Assembly (NCBI RefSeq): GCF_036568125.1
Contig: NZ_DATCTF010000019.1
Coordinates: forward strand, 124,001 to 188,000
From: Magnetovibrio sp.
Lineage (GTDB): Bacteria; Pseudomonadota; Alphaproteobacteria; Rhodospirillales; Magnetovibrionaceae
Direction of reading: 5' to 3'
Length of the DNA stretch: 64,000 nt
The first letter of the stretch is position 1. Each line of letters begins with the position of its first letter. Below the pieces are notes generated by a model. That model searched no databases. It worked only from the letters and a program-made list of their open reading frames with translations, and was not told where the DNA came from. Positions 9,253-18,917 of the stretch are shown in pieces. Made by a program: the position numbers and the translations under genes.

Positions 9253-9747
9253 CTAGCCCGCCGCCAACAATCGGTACATGACGAAAGCGTCCACATAGCC
9301 TTTTTGCGGATGATTGAAGGCTTCAGGCAGCACGCCCGCGATCTCAAAGCCCATGTCCCGCCACAACTTGACCGCCCCCACATTGGTGCGGGCGACGAAA
9401 TTGAACTGCATGGCGTGGTAGCCGAACGTGCGCGCCACATCGAGCGAATGCGCGCACAAGGCCCGTCCCAGGCCGCGCCCGCGTTGGTCTTCGCGCACCA
9501 TGTACCCGGCATTGCAGACGTGCGATCCGGCGCCGAGTTGATTGGTCTTAAGATAATAAGTGCCGACGACGACCTCACCCTCGAGCGCCACATAGGTCGC
9601 GCGAGGGATATCCAACCATAAACACTTGGCCTCGGCCTCATCGGTGTCGGGGGCGAAGGCATAGGTATCGCCCCGGGCGACCACATCGTGAAATATGGTC
9701 CAGATGCCGGGCCAGTCTTGGGGCATGGCTTCACGGATGACGTACAT
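9253..9747 (-). CDS. GNAT-family N-acetyltransferase
   Basis: A 164-aa acetyl-CoA-dependent acetyltransferase. Motif A (EDQRGRGLG) supplies the pyrophosphate-binding loop, followed by NVGAVKLWRDMGFE, the usual motif B. The ATG at 9747 is chosen over an in-frame TTG five codons upstream because AGAGGA precedes it. Substrate unknown. First gene of a small minus-strand pair with the SH3 protein. Confidence 0.85.
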   Translation of the reverse strand: MYVIREAMPQDWPGIWTIFHDVVARGDTYAFAPDTDEAEAKCLWLDIPRATYVALEGEVVVGTYYLKTNQLGAGSHVCNAGYMVREDQRGRGLGRALCAHSLDVARTFGYHAMQFNFVARTNVGAVKLWRDMGFEIAGVLPEAFNHPQKGYVDAFVMYRLLAAG

Positions 9748-9852
9748 AAATCCTCTGTTCAAGCGACTTTCTCAAGATATGCTGCGCATCTTGATTGGTG
9801 CAAGCGCGAAGCATCGCTATGGTAGGCGAACCTTAAGACAACTTGGTGAAGC

Positions 9853-10329
9853 ATGGCGATCATCGATATCAAAGAACTGCAGGGCACGCTCAAGCGCGGC
9901 GAAAAGTTGATGGGGCTCGATCTCGGCACCAAAACCATCGGCATCGCGCTTTCGGACGTGATGCTCACGGTGGCGAGCCCGCTGGAAACCATCCAGCGCA
10001 CCAAATTCACCAAGGACGCCATCCACCTGGAAAAGCTGATCAAGGAACACGAGGTCGGCGCGCTGGTGTTGGGCCTGCCGCTGAACATGGACGGCACGGA
10101 AGGCCCGCGCTGCCAAGCGACCCGGGATTTTGCGCGCTCGTTTCAGGAACGCCTGGACATCCCCATCGCACTGTGGGACGAGCGCTTGTCCACCTCGGCG
10201 GTCGAACGCATGCTGGTCGGCGACGTCGACATGACCCGCAAGCGCCGTGGCGAGGTGATCGACAAGCTGGCCGCCACCTATATTTTGCAAGGCGCGCTCG
10301 ACGCGCTCGCCCATCAAAGCGGAGCTTGA
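9853..10329 (+). CDS. ruvX: Putative pre-16S rRNA nuclease / Holliday junction resolvase-like YqgF
   Basis: A 158-aa RNase H-fold protein needed for final 16S rRNA 5' processing. The first catalytic Asp is Asp23 in MGLDLGTKTIG. VLGLPLNMDG and LWDERLST follow in the usual order, the latter with the catalytic Glu. Length is normal. It starts a plus-strand run with the carrier gene 2 bp downstream. Confidence 0.93.
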   Translation: MAIIDIKELQGTLKRGEKLMGLDLGTKTIGIALSDVMLTVASPLETIQRTKFTKDAIHLEKLIKEHEVGALVLGLPLNMDGTEGPRCQATRDFARSFQERLDIPIALWDERLSTSAVERMLVGDVDMTRKRRGEVIDKLAATYILQGALDALAHQSGA

Positions 10330-10331
10330 TC

Positions 10332-11252
10332 ATGGGCGCGATCTTCGAAGCCCTGGCGCCGGTGTTTTTGCTGATCGCGATGGGCTATGCGATCCGCCGC
10401 TACCGCTGGATCGACGATGCGTTTTGGCCGCCCGCCGAACGGCTGACCTACCGCGTATTGTTTCCCGCACTGCTGATCGCCAGCACCGCGCGCGCCAATC
10501 TCGCCAGCGATCAGGTGTGGGCCATCGCCGGGGCCTTGTTCGTCGCCACGCTGGTCGTGGCGGGGGCGGCGCTGGCGTTGAAACCGGTGCTGGGCCTTCG
10601 CAACGCGTCGTTCACGTCGTTTTTTCAAGGCGCCATCCGCCCCAACACCTACGTCGGCATGGTGCCTGCGTTTTTGTTTTGGGGCGACGAAGGCTTGGCG
10701 ATGTTGTCCATCGGCGTGCTGGCGGTGGTGCCCTTGGTCAATCTGCTTAGCGTCACGGTGCTGGTGATTTGGGGCGACGGCCACGAAGGCGCGCGCACGC
10801 CCATGAAAGCGGTGCGCGAAGTGGTCCGCAATCCTTTGGTGGTGGCGTGCTTGATCGGTTTCGGCCTCAATGCCTTGGACATCGGTCTGCCACCGGTGAT
10901 CGCGCCGTTACTCGACATTCTCGGCCGCGCCGCGTTGCCGATCGCCTTGATGGCGGTGGGCGCAGGTCTGGATTTCCCCGATCTGCTGGCCAACCGTTGG
11001 CTCGCGGGCAAGGCCACCGTGCTCAAGCTGCTGGTCCTGCCCGCCCTCGCCTGGGGGCTGGCGACCGCGTTCGGATTGGACGGTCAGGCCTTTCAGGTGG
11101 TGATGCTTTACGCGACCTTGCCGATGTCGGCCTCAAGCTACGTTCTGGCCCGCGAAATGGGCGGCGACGCCCCGCTGGCGGCGGGCATGATCACCGCCAG
11201 CACCGTGGCCGCCATGATCACCATGACGCTGTGGATTGTTTTGTCCTCTTAA
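10332..11252 (+). CDS. Auxin efflux carrier (AEC) family transporter
   Basis: A 306-aa inner-membrane protein with about 10 hydrophobic segments, a central break and the two-halves layout of the AEC/BASS fold. Many bacterial members carry small organic acids or malonate. ATG 10332 is chosen because it begins right after the ruvX stop and starts with a membrane segment; the in-frame extension into ruvX would add a non-membrane tail. Substrate unknown. Confidence 0.88.
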   Translation: MGAIFEALAPVFLLIAMGYAIRRYRWIDDAFWPPAERLTYRVLFPALLIASTARANLASDQVWAIAGALFVATLVVAGAALALKPVLGLRNASFTSFFQGAIRPNTYVGMVPAFLFWGDEGLAMLSIGVLAVVPLVNLLSVTVLVIWGDGHEGARTPMKAVREVVRNPLVVACLIGFGLNALDIGLPPVIAPLLDILGRAALPIALMAVGAGLDFPDLLANRWLAGKATVLKLLVLPALAWGLATAFGLDGQAFQVVMLYATLPMSASSYVLAREMGGDAPLAAGMITASTVAAMITMTLWIVLSS

Positions 11253-11300
11253 CGCGTTCTCGCGCTTGCGCGCACTGGGGTGCACGCGTATAGTGCGGGC

Positions 11301-12266
11301 ATGTCAAAGACGCCCTTTGATTCCTCCGTTTTTCCTCAGCGCCACTTGCTTGGCATCGAAGGGCTTTCGCCTCTCGATATCTCGCTTTTGCTGGACCGCG
11401 CTGACGAATACGTCGAGCTCAACAGATCCGTCGGCGGTAAGCTCGATACGCTTGCCGGGCGGACGGTGATCAATCTTTTCTACGAATCCTCCACGCGCAC
11501 GCGCACCTCGTTCGAGTTGGCGGGCAAGCGTCTGGGTTCCGACGTCATCAACATGTCGGTGTCCACCAGCTCGATCAAAAAAGGCGAAACCCTGATCGAC
11601 ACGGCGATGACCCTCAACGCCATGCACCCCGACGTCTTGGTGGTGCGCCATGCCTCTTCGGGCGCGGTCAAGCTGTTGTCGGAAAAGGTCAACTGCGCGG
11701 TCATCAACGCCGGCGACGGTCGTCACGAACACCCCACCCAGGCGTTGCTCGACGCGCTGACTATCCGCCGCCGCCGCGGTCACCTCGACGGTCTGCAAGT
11801 GGCGATTTGCGGCGACATCCTGCATTCGCGGGTGGCGCGTTCGAACATTCATCTGCTCAACACCATGGGCGCCCGGGTGCGCCTGATCGCGCCCAAGACC
11901 CTGCTGCCCGCCGAGGCCGAGCGCCTGGGCGTGGAAGTGTTCCACGACATGAAAGCCGGGTTGAAGGACTGCGACATCGTGATGATGCTGCGCCTGCAGA
12001 CCGAGCGCATGAAAACCAACTTCTTCCCTTCGGTGCGCGAGTACTACAATTTCTTCGGCCTCGACTACTCCAAGCTCGAAGCCGCCAAGCCCGACGCGCT
12101 GATCATGCACCCGGGTCCGATGAACCGGGGCGTGGAAATCGCCTCCGACGTCGCCGACGACATCGGCCGCAGCGCCATCCGCGAACAGGTGGAAATGGGC
12201 GTCGCGGTGCGTATGGCGTGCCTGGAAGTGCTGACCCTCAACCTTGAGCGCGAGGCCGTGGCATGA
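11301..12266 (+). CDS. pyrB: Aspartate carbamoyltransferase catalytic subunit
   Basis: A 321-aa enzyme that makes carbamoyl-aspartate in pyrimidine synthesis. The carbamoyl-phosphate loop is STRTR at 64-68, with the second-site lysine in SSIKKGET and HPTQALLD further on. The ATG at 11301 is preferred to an in-frame GTG at 11280. The stop overlaps the next start in an ATGA, so PyrB and the PyrC-like partner are translationally coupled. Confidence 0.96.
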   Translation: MSKTPFDSSVFPQRHLLGIEGLSPLDISLLLDRADEYVELNRSVGGKLDTLAGRTVINLFYESSTRTRTSFELAGKRLGSDVINMSVSTSSIKKGETLIDTAMTLNAMHPDVLVVRHASSGAVKLLSEKVNCAVINAGDGRHEHPTQALLDALTIRRRRGHLDGLQVAICGDILHSRVARSNIHLLNTMGARVRLIAPKTLLPAEAERLGVEVFHDMKAGLKDCDIVMMLRLQTERMKTNFFPSVREYYNFFGLDYSKLEAAKPDALIMHPGPMNRGVEIASDVADDIGRSAIREQVEMGVAVRMACLEVLTLNLEREAVA

Positions 12267-13555
12267 CCCTCAAAAACGTTCCCGGCCGCATTGCTTACGT
12301 CAACGCCCGCCTTTTGGACCCGGCCACCGGCCTGGACGCGCCGGGCGGCGTGCTCACCGACGGCGAACTGATCGTCGAAGCGGGGGCCGGACTGTTCGAC
12401 ACCTCGGTGCCCGAAGACGCCACCTTGGTCGATTGCCGCGGGCATTGTCTGTCTCCTGGCTTGGTCGATATGCGCATTCAGATCAGCGGCCGCGATTTCG
12501 AAAATGTCGGCGCATCGGCGGTGGCCGGCGGCGTCACCACGGCGGTGTGCCTGCCCAGCACCGCGCCGATCATCGACGACCGCGCGGTGGTCGAATTCGT
12601 CGCCCGCGCCGCGCGCAAGGCCGGACTGGTCAAGGTCTATCCCTACGGTGCGTTGACCAAGGGATTGGAAGGCGAAGAGCTGGCGGAAATGGGTTTGCTT
12701 GCGCAAAGCGGTGCGGTGGGCTTCACCGACGCCACCAAGGCCGTCGCCAACGCCCGTACCATGGCCCAAGCGCTGTCTTACGCCGCGACCTTCGGATTGT
12801 TGCTGGTCGAACATCCCGAAGAACCGACCTTGGCCGAAGAAGGCGTGATGAACGAAGGCGAAACCGCCACCCGTTTGGGCCTGACCGGCATTCCCGTCGA
12901 GGCCGAACTGATCATCATCGAACGCGATTTGCGGCTGGTCGAAATGACCGGCGGGCGGGTCCACTTCGCCCACGTGTCCACCGGCAAGAGCCTGGAGTTG
13001 ATCCGCGCCGCGAAAGACCGGGGGCTTCCCGTCACCTGCGACACCGCGCCGCCTTATTTCGCGCTCAACGAAACGGCGGTGGGCGACTATCGCACCTTCG
13101 CCAAGCTGTCGCCGCCGCTGCGCGCCGAAGCCGATCGCGTCGCCATCATCGAAGGCCTGCGCGACGGCACCATCGACGCCATCGCGTCCGACCACACGCC
13201 CAAAAGCGAAGACATGAAGCGTCTGCCGTTCGCCGACGCCGCCGACGGCGGGCTGGGCATGGAAACGCTGCTCGCCACCGCCTTGGAACTGGTGCACAAC
13301 GGCCACCTCAGCCTGCTCGACGCATTGAGCCTGATCACCCGCCAACCGGCCGATCTGTTGGGGCTGCCCGCAGGCCGCCTCGAAGCCGGGGCCGCCGCCG
13401 ACCTGATCGTGTTCGATCCCAACCGGGGATGGAAAGTGTCGGACAGCGAACTGCATTCCAAAGCCAAGAACACCCCGTTCGACGGCCGCCCGCTGCAAGG
13501 CCGCGTGCTCAAAACCGTGATTGACGGCCGCTTGGTCTTCAACCTCGACGCTTAA
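12263..13555 (+). CDS. Dihydroorotase-like protein (PyrC'), probably non-catalytic ATCase partner
   Basis: A 430-aa amidohydrolase-fold protein of the type I dihydroorotase family. The metal-binding His-x-His of the family (PGLVDxHxH) is replaced by Arg71-Ile-Gln73 (VDMRIQISG). The other ligand positions are still His- or Asp-bearing: Asp156, His184, His237 and Asp310. Loss of the first pair is the mark of the inactive PyrC' subunit that holds ATCase dodecamers together in Pseudomonas-type enzymes. The ATGA overlap with pyrB fits a fixed subunit ratio. A true dihydroorotase should be encoded elsewhere (inference). Confidence 0.88.
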   Translation: MTLKNVPGRIAYVNARLLDPATGLDAPGGVLTDGELIVEAGAGLFDTSVPEDATLVDCRGHCLSPGLVDMRIQISGRDFENVGASAVAGGVTTAVCLPSTAPIIDDRAVVEFVARAARKAGLVKVYPYGALTKGLEGEELAEMGLLAQSGAVGFTDATKAVANARTMAQALSYAATFGLLLVEHPEEPTLAEEGVMNEGETATRLGLTGIPVEAELIIIERDLRLVEMTGGRVHFAHVSTGKSLELIRAAKDRGLPVTCDTAPPYFALNETAVGDYRTFAKLSPPLRAEADRVAIIEGLRDGTIDAIASDHTPKSEDMKRLPFADAADGGLGMETLLATALELVHNGHLSLLDALSLITRQPADLLGLPAGRLEAGAAADLIVFDPNRGWKVSDSELHSKAKNTPFDGRPLQGRVLKTVIDGRLVFNLDA

Positions 13556-13570
13556 AGAACTGGACCCCTG

Positions 13571-14179
13571 ATGAACGAGACCTTTCTCATTCACGCCCTC
13601 GCCGGATTGGGCGGATACCTGCTTGGCGCGGTGCCGTTCGGCATCGTCATCGCACGGCTGTTCGGGCTCGGCGATTTGCGCCAGATCGGGTCGGGCAACA
13701 TCGGCGCGACCAACGTCTTGCGCACCGGCAACAAGTTCGCCGCGCTGCTCACCTTGCTGCTGGATTCCGGCAAGGGTGCGATTGCGGTGGGCATCACCTA
13801 CGCGCTGACCGACGAGCCGCACGCCCTGCTCGCCGCCGGTTTTTGGGCAGTGATGGGCCACAACTTCCCCATCTGGCTGAAATTCAAAGGTGGCAAAGGA
13901 GTCGCCACCACGCTGGGCGTGCTGCTCGCCACCGCCTGGCCGGTGGGACTGGCGGCCATCGCCACGTGGCTCGCCACGGCGGCGATTTTTCGCTACAGTT
14001 CCCTCGCCGCGCTGGTCGCGCTCGCCGCAGCCCCCGCATACGCCTGGTATTTCGCCACGCCGCAGCACGCCATCTTAGCCGGATTGCTGGCGGCTCTGGC
14101 CTGGGCGCGTCACCATGAAAACATCCGCAGACTGCTCAAAGGCGAAGAAAGCAAGATCGGCAAAAAGAAAAGCACCTAG
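13571..14179 (+). CDS. plsY: Glycerol-3-phosphate acyltransferase PlsY
   Basis: A 202-aa integral membrane enzyme using acyl-phosphate to acylate glycerol-3-phosphate, the first step of phospholipid synthesis. The three family motifs are visible: GSGNIGATNVLR, GHNFPIWLKFKGGKG and the C-terminal RHHENI. About five membrane segments. It follows pyrC' by 15 bp and ends the operon-like run. Confidence 0.96.
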   Translation: MNETFLIHALAGLGGYLLGAVPFGIVIARLFGLGDLRQIGSGNIGATNVLRTGNKFAALLTLLLDSGKGAIAVGITYALTDEPHALLAAGFWAVMGHNFPIWLKFKGGKGVATTLGVLLATAWPVGLAAIATWLATAAIFRYSSLAALVALAAAPAYAWYFATPQHAILAGLLAALAWARHHENIRRLLKGEESKIGKKKST

Positions 14180-14362
14180 GTTCGACCCGCAACTTTGCGC
14201 ATAAATCAGTTCTGCCTAGGCCCCATTGCTGCCGTCATATTTCAGGGGCGACAACAATCGCGGCGCTCACCATAGACAGGCTTTTAGGGGCGGCCAATGG
14301 CGCGTCGACCCGTTGGTTAGTTTAGCCCCCACTTAGGGCAATATTTAAGTGAGGAATACACC

Positions 14363-14746
14363 TTGAACGTATATCGCATTAGCATTCTCGTAACTGACTT
14401 AGCCAAAGCAAAAGACTTCTTTGTTAACGTCTTCGGCTTCGAAGTCATTCAAGATGAAATGGTGACTTCTGAAAAGCGCGTCATCCGCGTGCAACCCAAA
14501 AACTCCAATACGCCATTTCATCTGGTTGTCCCCCAAAATGACGAGAAACATCTTATTGGGCAACAAGGTGGGAACCGGGCTCTTGTTATCCTTGAAACCG
14601 AAGATGTCACATCCTTGGAGGAAAAATTTAAATCGCACGCTGTCAAAATAATAAAGCCTTTGAAGACGGCTCCGTTTGGCAAGGTGATTCTTGTCGAAGA
14701 TCTCGTTGGCAACAAATGGGAATTTGTTGAACGATTCAATTCGTGA
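14363..14746 (+). CDS. VOC (glyoxalase/bleomycin-resistance) family protein
   Basis: A 127-aa protein with one glyoxalase-like beta-alpha-beta-beta-beta repeat pair. It starts with RISILVTDLAKAKDFFVNVFGF, read as two motifs (ISILVTDL and FFVNVFGF), and ends VEDLVGNKWEFVE, which holds the second metal-side acidic residue. Its codons are visibly richer in A/T than those of plsY or dprA, and long non-coding stretches flank it on both sides. This suggests a recent insertion. A GAGG site lies upstream. Function unknown. Confidence 0.8.
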   Translation: MNVYRISILVTDLAKAKDFFVNVFGFEVIQDEMVTSEKRVIRVQPKNSNTPFHLVVPQNDEKHLIGQQGGNRALVILETEDVTSLEEKFKSHAVKIIKPLKTAPFGKVILVEDLVGNKWEFVERFNS

Positions 14747-15123
14747 AATTGTCTAAAAAGAAATGGGAGTAACGTGGGCTTTTGCGACATTGCTTCAACG
14801 GCCAATTCTACACTCAAGCCGTAACCGCCTGAATAATGGCATCATGATAGAAATCATCATTACCTGATAGTTGCCGCTCCCGGGTTTGTTCCCAAAGCAA
14901 TCATTCAACGCTCGACATAAACGGCTTTCTTGGGCTCACTCGGAATTTTCCTCTGCTACTTGTCGATGACAGTGCTTGAACAACAGCTGTTCAAACCTAA
15001 GCGTTCTTCTTTTTACCGGCCTTGCTTTCTTCGCCTTTGCACTAATCGCAAACACAATTAACCCACCCTTGACCAAACGTGAATAATTACGCACCATCTC
15101 GCTCATGCAGAGAGGTGTGCAGC
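14747..15123. other. Non-coding stretch between the VOC gene and dprA
   Basis: About 375 bp without a convincing gene; the short frames here lack ribosome sites and protein-like composition. It contains one perfect inverted repeat, TTGAACA-N5-TGTTCAA at 14976-14994, which could be an operator. The dprA ribosome site (GAGAGGTG) is at its right end. Confidence 0.5.
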
Positions 15124-16227
15124 ATGTCACCACCAAAGAATGAAACGCTCGACTGGCTGCGCCTGATCCGTAGCGAGAACGTTGGCCCGATCACGTTTTA
15201 TAAGCTGTTGGAGCGTTTCGGCACCGCCAAGGCCGCGTTGGAGGCCCTGCCCGACATGGCCAAACGCGGCGGCGCGAAGACCTTCAAGGCCTACCCCAAG
15301 GCCGAAGCGGAAGCCGAGATCGAAGCCTTGAGCAAACTCGGCGGGCAAATCGTTTTGCGCACCGATGCTGACTTCCCGCCGTTGCTGTCCCAAGTGGAAG
15401 ACGCACCGCCGCTGCTCAGCGTGCTGGGCCACAGCCACCTGCTGAAGAAACGCACCATCGCCATCGTCGGCGCGCGCAACGCGTCTTTGAACGGCAAGAA
15501 CTTCGCCCGTCAGCTCGCCGCCGATTTGGGCGCGGCGGGTTTGCTGATTGCGTCGGGCATGGCGCGCGGTCTCGACGCCGCCGCGCACCAAGGGGCGATG
15601 GGTACCGGCACGGTGGCGGTGCTGGGCGGTGGCGTGGACGTGATTTATCCGCGCGAAAACGAAGCCCTCTACCGCGAATTGGTCGAGCGTGGCGCAATCG
15701 TTTCCGAGATTGAACTGGGCACCCAACCGCAAGCGCGCCACTTCCCACGCCGCAACCGCATCATATCGGGCATGGGGCGGGGGACCGTGGTGGTCGAGGC
15801 GTCGCTCAAATCGGGGTCGTTGATCACCGCACGCATGGCCTTGGAACAGGGCCGCGAAGTGTTCGCCGTTCCGGGTGCACCGAGCGATCCGCGTGCGGCG
15901 GGATGCAACAAATTGATCAAAGACGGCGCAAACCTCACACAAAATGCAGAAGATGTTTTAGAGGTCCTCAGACCCATTTTGCAGAGCCCCCTGTCTGAAC
16001 CTAAGCAATTGGAATTTAATAAAAAAATACCTTCCACACCTGACGAAGCAGAGATCGGCAAAGCCCGTGCCGAAGTGCAAGAAATGCTCTCGCCCGCTCC
16101 GGTTACGGTTGACGAACTCGTCCGTAACTGCCAATTCTCCCTTGCTGCGGTGTCGCTGGTGCTTCTGGAATTGGAGCTTGCGGGCCGTTTGGAGCGACAC
16201 CCCGGAAACCGGGTGTCACTTATATAG
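15124..16227 (+). CDS. dprA: DNA-processing protein DprA
   Basis: A 367-aa protein that loads RecA on incoming single-stranded DNA during transformation. It has an N-terminal SAM-like helical region, the extended Rossmann fold with IVGARNAS and IASGMARGLDAAAH, and a C-terminal winged-helix (DML1-like) domain that ends GRLERHPGNRVSLI. The start at 15124 is preferred to the ORF start 15 codons earlier because GAGAGGTG precedes it. A topA gene follows 26 bp later, a common alphaproteobacterial order. Confidence 0.95.
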   Translation: MSPPKNETLDWLRLIRSENVGPITFYKLLERFGTAKAALEALPDMAKRGGAKTFKAYPKAEAEAEIEALSKLGGQIVLRTDADFPPLLSQVEDAPPLLSVLGHSHLLKKRTIAIVGARNASLNGKNFARQLAADLGAAGLLIASGMARGLDAAAHQGAMGTGTVAVLGGGVDVIYPRENEALYRELVERGAIVSEIELGTQPQARHFPRRNRIISGMGRGTVVVEASLKSGSLITARMALEQGREVFAVPGAPSDPRAAGCNKLIKDGANLTQNAEDVLEVLRPILQSPLSEPKQLEFNKKIPSTPDEAEIGKARAEVQEMLSPAPVTVDELVRNCQFSLAAVSLVLLELELAGRLERHPGNRVSLI

Positions 16228-16253
16228 TATGTCCGAATCTGGCTCGAGGCTGC

Positions 16254-18908
16254 ATGCACGTCGTCGTCGTTGAATCACCCGCGAAAGCGAAAACCATCAA
16301 CAAATACCTTGGCTCCGATTACAAGGTGCTCGCCAGCTATGGCCACATCCGCGACCTGCCGTCGAAGGACGGATCGGTGCGCCCTGACGAAGATTTCGCC
16401 ATGGATTGGGAGATCGACGCGCGCTCGGCCAAGCAGGTCAAGGAAATCGCCGACGCCATGAAGGGCGCGGACGCGCTTTACCTCGCGACTGACCCGGATC
16501 GCGAAGGGGAAGCCATCGCCTGGCACGTGCGTGAGGTTCTAGATAAGAAAAAGCTGCTCAAGGACAAGACCGTCAAACGCGTGGTCTTCAACGAGATCAC
16601 CAAAAGCGCCATTCAGGAAGCCTTTTCCAAACCGCGTGAATTGGATCACGAGCTGGTCGACGCCTACATGGCGCGCCGTGCGCTCGATTATCTGGTCGGC
16701 TTCACGCTCAGCCCGGTGCTGTGGCGCAAGCTGCCCGGTTCGCGCTCGGCCGGTCGGGTGCAGTCCGTCGCCTTGAAGCTGTTGTGCGAACGCGAGACCG
16801 AGATCGAGGCCTTCAGGCCGCAGGAATATTGGTCCGTGCAAGGCGCGTTCGACACCGGCGCGGGCATCATGGTCAACGCCAACTTGACGGTGCTGAACGG
16901 CGAAAAACTCGACAAGATGAGCCTCAAGACCGAGGCGGACGCCAAGCGCGCCCAAACGGCCATCGAAAGCGGCCCGTTTTCGGTCGCCAGCATCGAAAAG
17001 AAACAGACCCGGCGCAATCCGCCGCCGCCGTTCACCACCTCGACGTTGCAGCAAGACGCGTCGCGCAAGTTGCATTTTTCGGCGAAGAAAACCATGCAGG
17101 TGGCGCAGCGGCTTTACGAAGGCGTCAACATCGGCGGCGAAACCGTCGGCCTGATCACCTACATGCGTACCGACGGCGTGACCATGGCCGGTGAAGCGGT
17201 TGGCGCGTGCCGTTCGCTGATCGGCAAAAATTACGGCGAAGCGTATCTGCCCGACCAGCCGCGCGTTTACAAAAGCAAAGCCAAGAACGCCCAGGAAGCA
17301 CACGAAGCGATCCGACCGACCGACGTGTTCCGCAAACCCAAGGACATGGCCGGCCACTTGGATGCGGATCAGCTCAAACTCTACGAATTGATTTGGAAAC
17401 GCACCGTCGCGTGTCAGATGGAACCCGTGGTCCTCGACCAGGTCGCCGTCGACATCGCCCAGGCGGAACGCACCGTGGTGATGCGCGCCACCGGCTCGAT
17501 GATCGCGTTCGACGGTTTTTACCGGCTCTACACCGAAGGCCGTGACGACGACAACGGCAAGGGCGACGATGAAGAACGCATCCTGCCGGACATGCGCGAA
17601 GGGCAAGCCCTGGGCCTCAAGGAAGTGCTGCCCGAACAGCACTTCACCCAGCCGCCGCCGCGCTATTCCGAAGCCAGCCTGGTCAAGAAGCTCGAAGAAC
17701 TGGGCATCGGCCGCCCGTCGACCTACGCGTCGATCATTTCGGTGCTGCAAGACCGCAACTACGTGACCTTGGACAAGCGCCGCTTCTTCCCCGAAGACCG
17801 TGGCCGCTTGGTGACCACCTTCCTGCAGAGCTTTTTCGAACGCTACGTCGAGTACGGCTTCACCGCCGATTTGGAAGAAAAGCTCGACGACATTTCCGGC
17901 GGCCGCATCAAGTGGAAAACGGTGCTCGACGAGTTCTGGCGCAATTTCTCCGCCGACGTCGACGGCATCAAGGAACTGCGCGTGCGCGAGGTGCTCGACA
18001 CCTTGGACGAAGTGCTCGCCCCGCACTTTTTCCCCGAACCGGAAAAAGCAGGCGACCCCGACCCGCGCAAGTGCCCGACCTGCGACGACGGCAAGCTGTC
18101 TTTGAAACTGGGCAAGTTCGGCGCCTTCATCGGTTGCTCCAACTATCCCGAATGCCGCTTCACCCGTCCGCTGGTGACGCCGCAAAACGGCGACGGCGAC
18201 CCGTTGGCGGCCGAGCTGGAAAAAGGCCCCAAGGTTTTGGGCGTCGATCCCGAAACCCAGTTGGAAGTGACGTTACGCAAAGGTCCTTACGGCGTTTACG
18301 TGCAGCGCGGCGACGTCGACCCCGAAGATAAGAAGTTCAAGCCCAAGCGCTCGTCCCTGCCGATGGGTGAAAATGCCGCTGAACTGACGTTTGAACGCGC
18401 TTTGGGATTGTTGAGCCTGCCGCGCAAAATCGGACCGCACCCCGAAGACGGGCAGATGATCCAAGCCGGCATCGGACGCTTCGGCCCCTATCTGCAATAC
18501 GCCGGCATGTACGTGTCGCTCAAGGAAGACGACCCGGTGGAAATCGGTCTCAACCGCGCGGTGACACTGATTGCCGACAGCGGCAAGAAGCCGCCCGTGG
18601 AAGTCGGCAAGCACCCCGACGACAACAAGCCGATCTTGCTGAAGACCGGACGCTGGGGGCCGTTCATCACCCACAACCGCGACCGTGCCAACTTGCCCAA
18701 AGACTTGGACAAGGACGACCTGACGCTGGAAAAAGCGATTGAGCTGATCAACGCCAAGGCCAAGCCGAAAAAGGCCCCGGCGAAGAAAAAAGCCTCGCCC
18801 AAAAAAGCCACTGCGAAAAAGCCCGCAGCCAAGAAAAAAGCGCCGGTGAAGAAAAAAGCCGCACCCAAAACGAAGCCGAAGGCTGACACAGAGAAGGCCG
18901 CCAGCTAA
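16254..18908 (+). CDS. topA: DNA topoisomerase I with lysine-rich tail
   Basis: An 884-aa type IA topoisomerase that relaxes negative supercoils. The TOPRIM acidic triad is Asp80, Asp82 and Glu84 in LATDPDREGE. The active-site Tyr303 is in TYMRTDG. One C4 zinc ribbon begins at Cys607 (CPTCDDG) and is followed by topo C-terminal repeats. Residues from about 833 on are a histone-H1-like KKA/KKP tail. It follows dprA closely and precedes rnr by 9 bp. Confidence 0.97.
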   Translation: MHVVVVESPAKAKTINKYLGSDYKVLASYGHIRDLPSKDGSVRPDEDFAMDWEIDARSAKQVKEIADAMKGADALYLATDPDREGEAIAWHVREVLDKKKLLKDKTVKRVVFNEITKSAIQEAFSKPRELDHELVDAYMARRALDYLVGFTLSPVLWRKLPGSRSAGRVQSVALKLLCERETEIEAFRPQEYWSVQGAFDTGAGIMVNANLTVLNGEKLDKMSLKTEADAKRAQTAIESGPFSVASIEKKQTRRNPPPPFTTSTLQQDASRKLHFSAKKTMQVAQRLYEGVNIGGETVGLITYMRTDGVTMAGEAVGACRSLIGKNYGEAYLPDQPRVYKSKAKNAQEAHEAIRPTDVFRKPKDMAGHLDADQLKLYELIWKRTVACQMEPVVLDQVAVDIAQAERTVVMRATGSMIAFDGFYRLYTEGRDDDNGKGDDEERILPDMREGQALGLKEVLPEQHFTQPPPRYSEASLVKKLEELGIGRPSTYASIISVLQDRNYVTLDKRRFFPEDRGRLVTTFLQSFFERYVEYGFTADLEEKLDDISGGRIKWKTVLDEFWRNFSADVDGIKELRVREVLDTLDEVLAPHFFPEPEKAGDPDPRKCPTCDDGKLSLKLGKFGAFIGCSNYPECRFTRPLVTPQNGDGDPLAAELEKGPKVLGVDPETQLEVTLRKGPYGVYVQRGDVDPEDKKFKPKRSSLPMGENAAELTFERALGLLSLPRKIGPHPEDGQMIQAGIGRFGPYLQYAGMYVSLKEDDPVEIGLNRAVTLIADSGKKPPVEVGKHPDDNKPILLKTGRWGPFITHNRDRANLPKDLDKDDLTLEKAIELINAKAKPKKAPAKKKASPKKATAKKPAAKKKAPVKKKAAPKTKPKADTEKAAS

Positions 18909-18917
18909 GCTGGTCAC

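Noticed and set aside
12065-14068. A 667-codon minus-strand frame over pyrC' and plsY
   Set aside because: Antisense shadow with Gly/Arg/Gln-rich, low-complexity composition; pyrC' and plsY are secure on the plus strand.
16539-18185. A 548-codon minus-strand frame over topA
   Set aside because: Antisense of an intact topA; no start context or protein-like motifs.
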